Source: an uncultured Pseudoalteromonas sp. (GTDB taxonomy: Bacteria > Pseudomonadota > Gammaproteobacteria > Enterobacterales > Alteromonadaceae). Taken from it: DNA of 64,000 bases. The position numbers were made by a program, and so were the translations under genes. Below, in pieces: positions 47,557 to 57,688 of the stretch. The DNA lies in NCBI GenBank assembly GCA_947493455.1, contig CANLRB010000006.1, positions 1-64,000 of the forward strand, in the 5' to 3' direction. Every line of letters starts with the position of its first letter. Positions within the stretch are counted from its first letter, which is position 1. The notes under the pieces were generated by a model. It worked only from the letters and a program-made list of their open reading frames with translations. It searched no databases and was not told the DNA's origin.

Positions 47557-48482
47557 ATAATTATTCCATCTAAAATCAACAGCAAAATAACTGCACAGAC
47601 GATAAGCCACAGCACAAATGCCATTAAAAATGGGCGAAGCCCAACTTTCTTTAATGCCATCGTACTCAAACCGCTGCCGATAAGGAATAAACATACGACC
47701 AATAACTGTTTTGCAATCTCTGTTAAAGAGCTCCATACACCTTCATACTGGGGAAACGAACTTTTTATGAGCGCTGCAATAATAAAACCAACGATAAAAA
47801 TTGGAATTGACGCTTTTTCGTCCGACTTCCAAAATACCCCGGCAATCAATGTATAAGGAATAATCCACATTGCACGCGCGAGCTTAATCGTCGTCGCTAT
47901 AGTAACAGCTGTCGCGCCAAAGGCAGCAGACGTCGCAACAACCGAACTGGTATCGTGAATTGCAAGTGCCGCCCAAATCGCAAACTCGCGCTCATTTAAA
48001 GCAAAGTAGTGACCAATGACAGGAAATATAAAGAGTGCGACGCCATTTAAAATAAATACCACGGCAAGCGCTGCAGCAATTTCTTCTTGTTTGGCTTTAA
48101 TTACTGGGGCCATCGCCGCAATCGCACTACCGCCGCAAATCGCGGTACCAAATGAAATTAACAGCCCCGTGTTTTGTTTTACTTTAAATAATTGAGATAA
48201 AATTTGGCCTAACCCCAAAATAGCCGTGATACTGACCAATGTGAGTACAATTGAACTGCGCCCAACTTCTATCACTTGATAAATATCGACACTAAAGCCA
48301 AGACCAATTACCGCGAGCTTAAGTAACCATTTGCTCGTATCTTGGGAAAATTGAGCATAGGGATTGCCAATCATAAGCACAAAACATATGCCCATAAACA
48401 GTGCCATTGTCGCGTTTATCAACGGAAGAAAACAAAGGATTACAAGGCTAGAAAATAATAATTTTTTTATTGTGACAGTCAT
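47553..48482 (-). CDS. YeiH/YadS-type putative sulfate exporter (UPF0324)
   Basis: The 309-residue inner-membrane protein has about nine to ten helices and the family motifs GFGTAICGGSAIAA-like (residues about 112-122) and IHDTSSVVATSAAFG (about 174-188). Members are annotated as putative sulfate exporters, but the substrate is not proven. It is first in an overlapping unit with the EEP nuclease; no strong ribosome site is visible. Confidence 0.88.
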   Translation of the reverse strand: MTVTIKKLLFSSLVILCFLPLINATMALFMGICFVLMIGNPYAQFSQDTSKWLLKLAVIGLGFSVDIYQVIEVGRSSIVLTLVSITAILGLGQILSQLFKVKQNTGLLISFGTAICGGSAIAAMAPVIKAKQEEIAAALAVVFILNGVALFIFPVIGHYFALNEREFAIWAALAIHDTSSVVATSAAFGATAVTIATTIKLARAMWIIPYTLIAGVFWKSDEKASIPIFIVGFIIAALIKSSFPQYEGVWSSLTEIAKQLLVVCLFLIGSGLSTMALKKVGLRPFLMAFVLWLIVCAVILLLILDGIII

Positions 48483-48545
48483 GATATGAGTTCATAGAAA
48501 ACTTGAGTTAAGTTTAGCGTAACAATAACTACCTTGTATAACGAA

Positions 48546-48571
48546 AAATGCCAAGCGTTTGCTTGGCATTT
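48546..48571 (-). terminator. terminator of purK
   Basis: A perfect 11-bp stem (AAATGCCAAGC/GCTTGGCATTT) with a 4-nt loop is followed on the minus strand by TTTTTCGTT, 26 bp past the purK stop. Confidence 0.85.
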
Positions 48572-48596
48572 ATTAAGTTTGTCGAATGTCACCATT

Positions 48597-49742
48597 TTAT
48601 TGGCTCAATAGCTGACCTCTACTACCCACGCCAGGGTAATCATTGTCATTTAAAAACTGAGTCAATTGCGTCAACTTTTCACCTAACTCAGTATTTGATC
48701 GTGCCAAAACATTAATATGACCCATTTTACGTCCTGCGCGCGCGGTTTTACCATACCAGTGACTAAGCACACCTGGCACTGATAAAACTTCGCTAGGTAT
48801 CGCTTCTTGCCCTAATACATTGATCATCGCACTAACGCCTAACGGTTTAGTCGAACCCAGTGGTAAATCACAAACGGCACGTAAGTGGTTTTCAAATTGG
48901 CTACAAACACAGCCTTGTTGCGTCCAATGTCCTGAGTTATGAACTCGTGGTGCGAGCTCATTAACCATAAGTTGCCCGTCAACATCAAAAAACTCTATCG
49001 CTAATACACCGACATAATCCATTTCGGTGGCGAGCTTATTAAATGCATCCATTGCTTGCTGTTGAATATTTTTATCAATTTCTGAGGCAATCGACAGGGT
49101 TAATACACCATTGGTATGCTCATTTTCAGTGACTGGATAGATTGCAGTTTCACCATTTTTAGAACGCGCACCAATAACAGAGACTTCTCGATTAAATGGG
49201 ATCATCTTTTCAGCAATAATGGTATGCGGGAATGCTTCTGTCCCTGTTGCAATAAAGGCAGCCATCTCTTGCCAGATAACATCAATATCACTGGCCGTTT
49301 TAAGGCGCCACTGGCCTTTACCGTCATAGCCTGCTTGGCATGTTTTGATTACCAGCGGTAAACCAAGGTTTGCAACTGCCAGTTCTAAATGCGCTTTTTC
49401 GGTAATTAGCTGATAAGGTGCACACGGAACATGTGCTGCATCTAACAGTGCTTTTTCAATACTGCGGTCGCCACCCACTTTAATTGCGTCTTTACCAGGG
49501 AAAAATTTACCGCTCGCGCAGCACTCGGTTAACACATCATCTGGAATATGCTCAAACTCAGCGGTAATCGCTGAACTCAATTCAATCGCTTTTGACAACG
49601 ACAAATCGAATTTCTCTTGCGTCAACGGATGAACAACCGATTTTGTGCCTACGTCATAGGCTTTAATGTTGATCCCAAGTGGTGCACCAGCAAGACTCAT
49701 CATACGCGCTAGTTGCCCGGCGCCGAGTACAAGTACATCCAT
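48597..49742 (-). CDS. purK: 5-(carboxyamino)imidazole ribonucleotide synthase
   Basis: PurK makes N5-CAIR from AIR, ATP and bicarbonate. The 381-residue ATP-grasp enzyme has an N-terminal GAGQLARM nucleotide-fold motif, ATP-binding FNREVSVIGARSKNGE and the active-site NELAPRVHNSGHWTQ. It starts 2 bp after purE in the classic purEK operon and has its own terminator. Confidence 0.97.
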   Translation of the reverse strand: MDVLVLGAGQLARMMSLAGAPLGINIKAYDVGTKSVVHPLTQEKFDLSLSKAIELSSAITAEFEHIPDDVLTECCASGKFFPGKDAIKVGGDRSIEKALLDAAHVPCAPYQLITEKAHLELAVANLGLPLVIKTCQAGYDGKGQWRLKTASDIDVIWQEMAAFIATGTEAFPHTIIAEKMIPFNREVSVIGARSKNGETAIYPVTENEHTNGVLTLSIASEIDKNIQQQAMDAFNKLATEMDYVGVLAIEFFDVDGQLMVNELAPRVHNSGHWTQQGCVCSQFENHLRAVCDLPLGSTKPLGVSAMINVLGQEAIPSEVLSVPGVLSHWYGKTARAGRKMGHINVLARSNTELGEKLTQLTQFLNDNDYPGVGSRGQLLSQ

Positions 49743-49744
49743 AA

Positions 49745-50227
49745 CTATTCAGCCGGATTAGGGTTTGCAAGTATTGTATCCGTTTGGTTTTTACGGAACT
49801 CGTCAATTTTAGCTAACAGTTCAGGTTGCTGACAACCAAGGATTTGTGCGGCTAATAATCCTGCATTTGCAGCGCCTGCATCACCAATCGCGAGTGTACC
49901 AACCGCAACGCCTTTTGGCATTTGACATATAGACAGAAGCGAATCAACACCATTTAGCGCTTTTGATTTAACTGGTACACCCAACACAGGTAAGCTTGTA
50001 AATGCCGCAGCCATGCCGGGTAAATGTGCAGCGCCGCCAGCGCCAGCAATAATCACTTTAATACCACGTTCCGCCGCTGAAGACGCATAGTCGGCGAGTA
50101 ATTGAGGAGTGCGGTGCGCTGAAACCACTTTCGTTTCATATTCAACACCAAACTTATCCAACATGTCTGCTGCATGCTGCATGGTAGGCCAATCAGATTT
50201 AGAACCCATAATAATGCCAACGGTCAT
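49745..50227 (-). CDS. purE: 5-(carboxyamino)imidazole ribonucleotide mutase
   Basis: PurE rearranges N5-CAIR to CAIR. The 160-residue protein has the class I motifs GSKSDWPTM (8-16), SAHRTP and [17 protein letters not shown] lies 6 bases before the ATG. First gene of purEK. I looked for a PurR operator upstream and did not see one. Confidence 0.97.
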   Translation of the reverse strand: MTVGIIMGSKSDWPTMQHAADMLDKFGVEYETKVVSAHRTPQLLADYASSAAERGIKVIIAGAGGAAHLPGMAAAFTSLPVLGVPVKSKALNGVDSLLSICQMPKGVAVGTLAIGDAGAANAGLLAAQILGCQQPELLAKIDEFRKNQTDTILANPNPAE

Positions 50228-50343
50228 AATTACTCCTCAATATAGGCACGTGTATTCACTTGTTTTGTGTATACAAATTTGTAGTCATTGTGTGGGACAA
50301 TGAAAAGAAACGCGAATTATCCACCATCCGTCTCAAATACTCA

Positions 50344-50376
50344 ATAAAAAAGGCGGTCATATGTCCGCCTTTTTTG
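50344..50376 (-). terminator. terminator of ybiT
   Basis: AAAAAAGGCGG and CCGCCTTTTTT form an 11-bp stem with an 8-nt loop (itself palindromic). It lies 6 bp past the ybiT stop and carries T-runs on both strands. Confidence 0.88.
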
Positions 50377-50381
50377 TTTGC

Positions 50382-51974
50382 TTAACTTTCTGCTTCTTGT
50401 TTGGCTAAGTATTCATCGTATGTTCCGTGAAAGTCGATAATTTGGTTATCTTTAATTTCCCAGATACGAGTTGCCAACGACGACACAAATTGACGGTCGT
50501 GGGAGACAAAAAACAGCGTGCCTTGATATTGTTCAAGTGCCATATTTAGCGACTCAATTGATTCCATATCCATATGGTTAGTGGGTTCATCCATTAATAG
50601 AATATTTGGCTTATGCATCATTAATTTACCAAATAACATGCGGCCCTGCTCACCACCTGAGATGACCTTTACCGACTTTTTAATATCATGCTGCGAGAAC
50701 AATAAGCGTCCGAGATAACCGCGAACGACTTGTTCATCGTCGCCTTCTTGCTGCCATTGTTCCATCCATTGAAAAAGATCCATTTCTTTTTCAAATTCAT
50801 CAGCGTGGTCCTGCGCATAATAGCCTAAATTTACATTTTCGGACCATTTAAATGCGCCGTCCTTTGGTGCCAAACGTCCTGCCAAAGTATGTAATAGTGT
50901 GGTTTTACCAACACCATTCTCACCAATGATGGCAATACGTTCGCCAACTTCAACTAACCCTTGTAACCCACTAAATAACACATCATCATAGCCTTGCGCG
51001 AGTTGGTCAATCTCAAGTGCATTTCTAAACAACTGCTTAGACTGCTCAAAGCGAATAAACGGATTTTGACGACTTGACGCTTTCACTTCATCAAGCTGAA
51101 TTTTGTCAATTTGCTTCGCGCGCGACGTCGCTTGCTTCGCTTTCGATGCATTCGCCGAGAATCGTGCAACAAATTGCTGTAATTCTGCTATCTGTGCTTT
51201 TTTCTTTGCATTGTCCGATAACATGCGCTCACGGGCTTGCGTAGCAGCAAACATATACTCATCGTAGTTACCAGGGTAAACACGCAATTCACCGTAGTCG
51301 ATATCAGCCATATGCGTACATACTGAATTTAGGAAGTGGCGATCGTGTGAAATAATAATCATGGTGCAATCACGCTGATTTAGAATTTCTTCAAGCCATT
51401 TAATGGTATAAATATCCAAGTTATTGGTCGGCTCATCAAGTAGCATGATGTCAGGTTCAGCGAAAAGTACTTGTGCTAATAGCACTCGCAGTTTCCAGCC
51501 GGGTGCAACTTCCGACATTAATCCATAATGTTGCGTCGTAGGAATACCAACACCAAGCAGGAGTTCACCGGCTTTGGCTTCCGCGGCGTAACCATCCATT
51601 TCAGCGAATTGTGTTTCTAGGTCGGCAACTAGCATCCCCTCTTCTTCGCTCATCTCCGGCAATGAATAAATACGGTCACGCTCTTGTTTAATTTGCCACA
51701 GTTCTTTGTGACCCATAATTACGGTGTCAACAACCGAATATTCTTCGTAGGCAAATTGATCCTGATTCAATTTCGCGATACGTTCATTTGGGTCATAGGC
51801 AACATTACCAGAAGACGGCTCCAATTCCTTGCTCAAAATCTTCATAAAGGTGGATTTGCCACACCCGTTCGCGCCGATCAATCCGTAGCGATTACCATCG
51901 CCAAATTTGACTGAAATATTTTCAAAAAGTGGTTTCGCACCGAATTGCTGCGTGATGTTATTTGCAACTAGCAT
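50382..51974 (-). CDS. ybiT: ABC-F family ATPase YbiT
   Basis: YbiT is a soluble ABC-F ATPase of the ribosome-associated type. The 530-residue protein (same length as E. coli) has two ABC domains: Walker [10 protein letters not shown] (34-42) and GENGVGKTT (about 352), signatures at VAPGWKLR and ISGGEQGR, Walker [12 protein letters not shown] and [11 protein letters not shown], with a basic linker (about 245-320) between them. No membrane segment. Monocistronic with a terminator. Confidence 0.96.
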   Translation of the reverse strand: MLVANNITQQFGAKPLFENISVKFGDGNRYGLIGANGCGKSTFMKILSKELEPSSGNVAYDPNERIAKLNQDQFAYEEYSVVDTVIMGHKELWQIKQERDRIYSLPEMSEEEGMLVADLETQFAEMDGYAAEAKAGELLLGVGIPTTQHYGLMSEVAPGWKLRVLLAQVLFAEPDIMLLDEPTNNLDIYTIKWLEEILNQRDCTMIIISHDRHFLNSVCTHMADIDYGELRVYPGNYDEYMFAATQARERMLSDNAKKKAQIAELQQFVARFSANASKAKQATSRAKQIDKIQLDEVKASSRQNPFIRFEQSKQLFRNALEIDQLAQGYDDVLFSGLQGLVEVGERIAIIGENGVGKTTLLHTLAGRLAPKDGAFKWSENVNLGYYAQDHADEFEKEMDLFQWMEQWQQEGDDEQVVRGYLGRLLFSQHDIKKSVKVISGGEQGRMLFGKLMMHKPNILLMDEPTNHMDMESIESLNMALEQYQGTLFFVSHDRQFVSSLATRIWEIKDNQIIDFHGTYDEYLAKQEAES

Positions 51975-52099
51975 AAATTCTTAACTAAATAACGATATAA
52001 TGGGCGAATTATCTCACAACTTGAGTGGGAACAATATCATTTTGTTTATCGACACTGAATTGAAAGTAAAACATTTAAAAGCCAACTTTTTATCGCGTT

Positions 52100-52570
52100 T
52101 TAATTAATCTCTTTAACCATACGTTGGATGTTGTCAGCCGATTCGCTATCAACAACGAAACCTAAGTTTTGTAAAAGCGTAATACTCGGCGTGTTTTGCT
52201 GTTGGCAAAACGCGATTACACGATGACAGTCTAAATCGTGTTTTATAATCTGAATTAGCCTCTTAAGTGCCGCTGTCATAATGCCTTTGCCTCGATACTC
52301 ACTCAATAACTCAAATCCAACAATAAACTCGTTATTATCGCACTGGCCACCGCATGTGCCTACATCCTCTCCTAAGTAGTGAATAACATAGCGACATCCG
52401 CGGGCGGTTAAATTGGCTTCAATATCATATTGAATAAAGTCAAAGATATCGTGGTTTGTAACCGGTAGACTAAAGTCGTTAAAAAGTGCCACGCTGGGTT
52501 CGTTAAGCAGTTGGTGTAAAAAGCGGCGGTGGCGATGACTGATGGGGAGTAGCTCTATAGTTGGTGACAT
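52100..52570 (-). CDS. GNAT-family acetyltransferase (RimJ/RimL type)
   Basis: The 156-residue protein shows an RimJ-like pattern: IELLPISHRHRRFLHQLLNEP at the start, FIVGFELLSEYRGKGIMTAAL with the acetyl-CoA loop YRGKGI, and HRVIAFCQQQNTPSITLLQNLGF near the end. The substrate is unknown. I start it at the ATG at 52570; a TTG reading to 52624 adds a hydrophobic stretch atypical for the family. Neither start has a good ribosome site. Confidence 0.82.
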   Translation of the reverse strand: MSPTIELLPISHRHRRFLHQLLNEPSVALFNDFSLPVTNHDIFDFIQYDIEANLTARGCRYVIHYLGEDVGTCGGQCDNNEFIVGFELLSEYRGKGIMTAALKRLIQIIKHDLDCHRVIAFCQQQNTPSITLLQNLGFVVDSESADNIQRMVKEIN

Positions 52571-52701
52571 CGTATTGAAATTTATTTTTTTCTGAATACT
52601 AAATAACAACACGAAAAAGCTCAATTATTTTCGGTAAGCATTATTGGCAGTCATCTATTATCGCTATAAAATAACGCGAAACAGATACGAGGTTTAGATT
52701 A

Positions 52702-52905
52702 ATGAGCAAATTTGAAGTCGTACAACCGACTACCACAGTGTATTGTGAGCAGCGCGGTGAAGGTTGGACTCTTACTGGTATCACAGATATCGAAGAGCAT
52801 ACCTCGGTTATGTTCGAGGGCGTGCGCCATACCTTAACAGCGAGAGAAATTGTTGAAAAGCTATTGCCCAATCAACTCGCAAGAGAAAAAGAAAAAGGCG
52901 CTTAA
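52702..52905 (+). CDS. small conserved-looking protein, unknown
   Basis: The 67-residue soluble protein has a strand-rich core (VYCEQRGEGWTLTGI, SVMFEGVRHTL) and a helical, Lys-rich tail. GAGG lies 9 bases before the ATG. Its last codons and stop lie inside the terminator stem at 52893-52920. No family is recognised. The good ribosome site and terminator support a real gene. Confidence 0.65.
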   Translation: MSKFEVVQPTTTVYCEQRGEGWTLTGITDIEEHTSVMFEGVRHTLTAREIVEKLLPNQLAREKEKGA

Positions 52906-52920
52906 AAAGCGCCTTTTATT
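52893..52920 (+). terminator. terminator overlapping the 67-residue gene
   Basis: AAAAGGCGCT/AGCGCCTTTT with a 5-nt loop is followed by ATTTATTTT. It also faces the end of the convergent htpX gene. Confidence 0.85.
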
Positions 52921-53780
52921 TATTTTAGTGCAGCAATACGAGATTCAAGCGGCGGGTGCGACGCCATTAAGTCACTCATACTCTTACCGGATGCAATACC
53001 AAACGCCATCATAGACCCTTCAAGCTGAGATGGGTGATTGGCGCGAAGACGCTCAAGCGCGGCGCGCATTTTATGAGCACCCACTAAATCTGCGGCGCCT
53101 TTGTCGGCAGCAAACTCTCGCTGACGACTAAAGTAAGCAACGATAAAGCTCGCCAAAATACCAAATACCATTTGAAATATCAGGTCAAAGATCATATACG
53201 TCCACGAAAAACCCGACTCTTCCTCATCGCCATTTAAGAAATTATCAACAATACCGGCCAATACTTTTGATATCGCAATTACAAATGTATTTACCACACC
53301 TTGAATCAGCGTCAACGTCACCATATCTCCATTGGCAACATGCGCTACCTCATGCGCAAGTACGGCCTCGGCCTCATCTTGAGTCATATTATGGAGAAGA
53401 CCTGTACTCACTGCCACGAGCGAGTTGTTTTTACTCGGCCCAGTCGCAAATGCATTCATTTCAGGGCTATCGTAGATAGCCACTTCTGGCATCGCAATAC
53501 TTGCTTGCTCCGCTTGGCGTGCAACGGTATCAACTAGCCACTTTTCAGTTTCATTACGAGGCTGTTCAATTACATAAGCGCCTGTAGATTTTTTAGCCAT
53601 CCATTTTGACATAAATAGGGAGATAAACGACCCACCAAAACCAAATACAGCGGCGATCAGTAAAATTCCGCCCATGCTGCGATGATGAAGCCCAAAAACC
53701 GACATGACAATCGATAAAACAATACCTAAGACCAACATTACGGCCAAATTGGTAATCAAAAATAGAACGACGCGTTTCAT
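52920..53780 (-). CDS. htpX: membrane protease HtpX
   Basis: HtpX is an M48 zinc protease of the inner membrane that degrades misfolded membrane proteins alongside FtsH. The 286-residue protein has two N-terminal membrane helices (about 4-28 and 37-57), the zinc motif HEVAH (143-147), two further hydrophobic segments and the third-ligand motif around [16 protein letters not shown] precedes the ATG. Monocistronic. Confidence 0.96.
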   Translation of the reverse strand: MKRVVLFLITNLAVMLVLGIVLSIVMSVFGLHHRSMGGILLIAAVFGFGGSFISLFMSKWMAKKSTGAYVIEQPRNETEKWLVDTVARQAEQASIAMPEVAIYDSPEMNAFATGPSKNNSLVAVSTGLLHNMTQDEAEAVLAHEVAHVANGDMVTLTLIQGVVNTFVIAISKVLAGIVDNFLNGDEEESGFSWTYMIFDLIFQMVFGILASFIVAYFSRQREFAADKGAADLVGAHKMRAALERLRANHPSQLEGSMMAFGIASGKSMSDLMASHPPLESRIAALK

Positions 53781-53920
53781 ATATACCTCTTAACGATGTT
53801 TATGCGATATATATAAGGGTATTTTGTGACAACTCAAGTGATTTTTAGTGAACTTACCAAAATAATTTATGTATATTAATAGACTGTAAAAAGAAACTAA
53901 ATTTTAATTAAAACTGGTGT

Positions 53921-53956
53921 AAAAAAGCGCTAATAGCCAAGTACCGGCTCCAGCGC
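53921..53956 (-). terminator. terminator of bioBFCD
   Basis: On the minus strand GCGCT pairs with AGCGC and, inside, AGCC with GGCT, with a small bulge; six Ts follow. It lies 50 bp past the bioD stop. Confidence 0.75.
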
Positions 53957-54006
53957 ATGGCTCGTTTAGCCAATCGAACATTTTATCAGCTAATTTTTTC
54001 AATGCA

Positions 54007-54684
54007 TCAAAGTTCAAGTACGTCGTTGAGTGCTTGATACACCTGAAGTTTTGGTTTTTCTACTTGATACGGTGAGATTGCGAGTAATGGCACATCAAGG
54101 CGCTCTTTCAGCGTTTCGATGTTTTCCTGTTGCATTAACATTGACTCATCAACGTGATTCGCAATCCATCCGACACACTTTCCGCCACTCGCTTTAATAT
54201 GTGCAAGTGTAAGTAAAGCGTGGTTAATACACCCTAATTTGAGCCCAACAACTAAAATAACCGGCAGCTCTCGCTGGTTTACCCATTCGTATAAATACTG
54301 TTTGTCATTAATTGGCAGTGCCCAGCCACCTGCGCCTTCTACTAAAATTGTATCGGGCTGGTGGCTTTGTAATGAATCAAGTGCTTTGTTTAATTCTGTA
54401 ATTTCAATCCGTTTGTTTGCTTGCTCTGCCGCGATATGAGGTGCAATTGGGGGCTCAAACACGCAGGGGTTAATGAGTGAATATGGCAATGCCATATTAC
54501 CCGATTCGAGCAGGCTAAGCGCATCTTCATTAACTAACTCGCCAAATGCACGCTCAGCACCTGCGGCAATGGGTTTGAAGCCGACAACTGATTTTTGATA
54601 TTGCTTCATATATTTTAACAGTAAACACGTAATATGTGTCTTACCGACTTCAGTATCTGTGCCTGTAATAAAAAATTGATTCAT
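54007..54684 (-). CDS. bioD: dethiobiotin synthetase
   Basis: BioD forms dethiobiotin from DAPA, CO2 and ATP. The 225-residue protein has the P-loop TGTDTEVGKTH (7-17) and the VEGAGGW motif. Its ATG overlaps the bioC stop (ATGA). Last gene of bioBFCD. Confidence 0.95.
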   Translation of the reverse strand: MNQFFITGTDTEVGKTHITCLLLKYMKQYQKSVVGFKPIAAGAERAFGELVNEDALSLLESGNMALPYSLINPCVFEPPIAPHIAAEQANKRIEITELNKALDSLQSHQPDTILVEGAGGWALPINDKQYLYEWVNQRELPVILVVGLKLGCINHALLTLAHIKASGGKCVGWIANHVDESMLMQQENIETLKERLDVPLLAISPYQVEKPKLQVYQALNDVLEL

Positions 54685-55424
54685 GGTTTTTCCAAAACGA
54701 TATATGCAACAGCGTAACTCACAGGGAATTGGCCCTTTTCCATTGGGTAGGCATTAAGTACGCGCTTAAATTGTGATTTACCGAATAAGCCTTTTTGGGC
54801 GCCCTGTTCATGATTATTCGCGCCTATTTGTTTTATCGATTTAATCGCACACGCTGGCGAGTCAAAATATTGCTTGTGAATGCACTGGGTCGATGAAATC
54901 GGCTTCAAGTTACTCGTAGAGATAATACGATCAAGTTCTTTAAAACTTGTAAATGAATTGATATGGGAACCTGTTTCGAGTACCGAAAACGCACGGTCGA
55001 TTTCATGCAATGACCCATCGCACACTAAACTAAAATGCACTCTGCCCCCAGGTTTCAATACACGTTCGACTTCGGTCAACACTATCTCAATATTTTGACT
55101 CCATTGCATCGCAAAATTGCTGAATATTAAGTCAAATGCATTGTCTTTAAATGGCAGTGAGTCCATATCTGCACAAATCGACGGCGTTACTTTTTGCGTC
55201 AACATAGCTTTGCTTAAATCCATGCTGATCACATAGTCCGAGCGCTTTTTCAATTCAAATGAATTAACGAAAGGTCCAGCGCCTAAATCTAGGACTTTCT
55301 GGTAATCCGTATCGAGCGTTTTAATGAGCATTGCCGCCGCTGTTTTTTGTACACATGCATGCGTCACATAATCGGCAGCAGCTTTAGAAAAGAGCGACGC
55401 AGTTTTTTGTTTATTAAGCGCCAT
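54681..55424 (-). CDS. bioC: malonyl-ACP O-methyltransferase
   Basis: BioC methylates malonyl-ACP to start pimeloyl synthesis for biotin. The 247-residue protein has the SAM motif VLDLGAGPF (about 39-47), IFSNFAMQW and RVLKPGGRVHFS. It starts 1 bp after bioF and overlaps bioD by 4 bp. Confidence 0.93.
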   Translation of the reverse strand: MALNKQKTASLFSKAAADYVTHACVQKTAAAMLIKTLDTDYQKVLDLGAGPFVNSFELKKRSDYVISMDLSKAMLTQKVTPSICADMDSLPFKDNAFDLIFSNFAMQWSQNIEIVLTEVERVLKPGGRVHFSLVCDGSLHEIDRAFSVLETGSHINSFTSFKELDRIISTSNLKPISSTQCIHKQYFDSPACAIKSIKQIGANNHEQGAQKGLFGKSQFKRVLNAYPMEKGQFPVSYAVAYIVLEKP

Positions 55425-55425
55425 A

Positions 55426-56550
55426 TTACATCGCCTGTTTTAATGCGGATATGAGCATATCGATGTCTGCGCGAGAGTGCGACGCAGTCAGCGTAATACG
55501 AATACGCGCAGTATTGTGCGCAACTGTTGGCGGTCTTATCGCAATCGCCCAAATATGTTGTTCCTTAAGCCGCTCACATATCGCCAACGTCGACTCACTA
55601 TCTCCAATTACGATTGGATGAATGGCAGTATGTGACTCCATCATAGAGATACCCGCTTGCTGTGCGCACGCTTTAAAGTAAGAAATATTATCTTTTAGTA
55701 TTTGCCGTTCATTGCTTGCATTCGTAACCCGTTTGAGTTGTTGTAACGTGCAGCTCGCAAGTAGCGGTGACATTGCTGTCGAGTAAATATAGTCTCTATC
55801 AAATTGCAATAAATAGTCTTTCACTGACGAAGAACAAAGTACAGCTGCCCCACTCGACGCCACAGCCTTACCAAATGTGACAACAAGTAGCTGTGGTTTA
55901 ATTGTTTCACACGTTCCTAACCCATTATCACCATCCACACCAAATGAATGGGCATCATCGATCATTAGCCAGGCATCATGCTTTGTCGCTAACCGATTTA
56001 ATTCGCTAAGCGGCGCGCGATCCCCATCCATCGAAAATATGCCCTCACTCACAATCAACTTATTAGTGGCTTTCGAACGCTCGAGTTTTGTTGCTAAATG
56101 CTGCATATTATTGTGGTTAAAACGTGTATTTTGCGCTTTTGCTTGCAAACCACCATCAATCAGGCTCGCGTGATTGAGCTTATCTTGGAAAATTTCACTA
56201 TCAGGCTGATTCATTAAACTTTTTAACAATGAACTATTCGCACTAAAACCCGAATTGAACAAAATACATGCATCAAAGCCTAATTGCTCACACAAATAGG
56301 TTTCAAGTGCCAAATGACTTGCTTGATAACCTGTTACCAACGACGAACTTGTGCTACCTAGCTGCGCCTCAGAGTCGTGTATATTTGTGCACTCACTTAA
56401 TCCTAGATAATCGTTCGAAGAAAAGTTAAGGTACTCACGACCATTATGAGTCAATCGCGCAGGCCCTACTTTGTCAAAACAGATGCGACGCCGCAAAAGC
56501 GAATCTTGGCGCCGCTGATTGAGCGTAAGTCCGATATAATCGAAAGCCAT
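55426..56550 (-). CDS. bioF: 8-amino-7-oxononanoate synthase
   Basis: BioF joins pimeloyl-ACP and alanine using PLP. The 374-residue protein shows NFSSNDYLGL near the start, DDAHSFGV and the PLP Lys228 in TFGKAVASSG. It lies 2 bp after bioB and 1 bp before bioC. Confidence 0.95.
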   Translation of the reverse strand: MAFDYIGLTLNQRRQDSLLRRRICFDKVGPARLTHNGREYLNFSSNDYLGLSECTNIHDSEAQLGSTSSSLVTGYQASHLALETYLCEQLGFDACILFNSGFSANSSLLKSLMNQPDSEIFQDKLNHASLIDGGLQAKAQNTRFNHNNMQHLATKLERSKATNKLIVSEGIFSMDGDRAPLSELNRLATKHDAWLMIDDAHSFGVDGDNGLGTCETIKPQLLVVTFGKAVASSGAAVLCSSSVKDYLLQFDRDYIYSTAMSPLLASCTLQQLKRVTNASNERQILKDNISYFKACAQQAGISMMESHTAIHPIVIGDSESTLAICERLKEQHIWAIAIRPPTVAHNTARIRITLTASHSRADIDMLISALKQAM

Positions 56551-56552
56551 TT

Positions 56553-57593
56553 TTATGCTGGATAGAACAGTTCTGATGTTTCTTTATCTGCGATAGCAGA
56601 TTCAAGTGATGCCGCGTAGGCTTCATCTGAATAATCATGCCGTTGCTCTGGTTGCATACCGAGCTTTTTAATTAAATTCATGTCGGCATCCGCTTCTGGA
56701 TTTTCAGTGGTAAGTAACTTTTCACCATAAAAAATAGAATTCGCGCCAGCAAAAAAGCACATCGACTGCATTTGCTCGTTCATCGCTGTGCGTCCTGCGG
56801 ATAAACGAACATAGCTTTTTGGCATCATAATACGCGCAACGGCAATCGTACGAATAAACTCAAAATGATCTAAATCATCGACATTTTCTAGCGGTGTGCC
56901 TTTTACTTTTACTAACATGTTAATCGGCACACTTTCTGGCTGCTTTGGTAAATTAGCCAATTGCATTAATAAACCAAAGCGATCTTTTGCTTTTTCGCCC
57001 ATACCGATAATGCCACCTGAACATACTTTCATTCCAGCATCTCGAACATGATCGATGGTATCGAGTCGGTCTTGATACGTACGTGTAGTGATGATTTGTT
57101 GATAGTACTCAGGCGATGTATCTAGGTTATGGTTATAGTAGTCAAGGCCTGCATCTTTGAGTGTGTGCGCTTTTTCGTTGTCTAACATACCGAGTGTCAT
57201 GCACGTCTCAAGCCCAAGTTGTTTTACTTCTCGTACCATTTTTTCAATGTACGGCATATCGCGATCTTTTGGATCCGACCATGCGGCGCCCATACAAAAA
57301 CGGGTTGCCCCTTTTTGCTTTGCAACTTTTGCTTGTTCAACAACTTTTTCAACTTCCATTAGACGTTCGCGTTCTAAATCCGTTTTATAGTGGCCTGATT
57401 GAGGGCAATATTTACAGTCTTCCGGGCACGCTCCTGTTTTAATTGATAGCAGTGTTGAAATCTGTACTTCATTCGGATTGAAGTTTTCACGGTGAACGCT
57501 CGCGGCTTTAAAAAGTAAATCGTTAAACGGCATTTCAAATAATGCTTTTACTTCAGTTAATGTCCAGTCATGTCTTACTATCGCGCTCATCAT
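56553..57593 (-). CDS. bioB: biotin synthase
   Basis: BioB is a radical SAM enzyme that inserts sulfur into dethiobiotin. The 346-residue protein has the cluster motif Cys56-x3-Cys60-x2-Cys63 (CPEDCKYC), [10 protein letters not shown] and the 2Fe-2S ligand region ending [16 protein letters not shown]. Two adjacent ATGs (57593, 57590) are possible. First gene of bioBFCD, driven by the promoter at 57634-57661 under BirA control. Confidence 0.97.
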   Translation of the reverse strand: MMSAIVRHDWTLTEVKALFEMPFNDLLFKAASVHRENFNPNEVQISTLLSIKTGACPEDCKYCPQSGHYKTDLERERLMEVEKVVEQAKVAKQKGATRFCMGAAWSDPKDRDMPYIEKMVREVKQLGLETCMTLGMLDNEKAHTLKDAGLDYYNHNLDTSPEYYQQIITTRTYQDRLDTIDHVRDAGMKVCSGGIIGMGEKAKDRFGLLMQLANLPKQPESVPINMLVKVKGTPLENVDDLDHFEFIRTIAVARIMMPKSYVRLSAGRTAMNEQMQSMCFFAGANSIFYGEKLLTTENPEADADMNLIKKLGMQPEQRHDYSDEAYAASLESAIADKETSELFYPA

Positions 57594-57633
57594 AATTTCT
57601 CTTTATTCGTTGTTTCTGCGACCCAAGCCATGT

Positions 57634-57661
57634 AGTCTAAGCAACACAGGCATATTGTCAA
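57634..57661 (-). promoter_or_regulatory. bioB promoter
   Basis: On the minus strand, TTGACA (57656-57661) and TAGACT (57634-57639) are 16 bp apart, giving a start about 35 bp before bioB. The -35 lies in the left half-site of the BirA operator, so repression by occlusion is expected. Confidence 0.75.
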
Positions 57662-57688
57662 CCCCAAACCAACAACCCGAGTTTACAA
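57655..57688. promoter_or_regulatory. BirA operator (bioO)
   Basis: TTGTCAACC (57655-57663) and AGTTTACAA (57680-57688) are 16 bp apart and match the E. coli consensus TTGTAAACC-N16-GGTTTACAA with one mismatch in each half. The right half ends one base before the bioA GTG. Confidence 0.85.

Noticed and set aside
46393-47736. 447-residue version of the EEP nuclease
   Set aside because: The first 60 residues lie inside yeiH in another frame; the ATG at 47556 begins a proper signal peptide and overlaps the yeiH stop.
50228-50345. PurR operator before purE
   Set aside because: No match to the GCAAACGTTTGC core was found on either strand.
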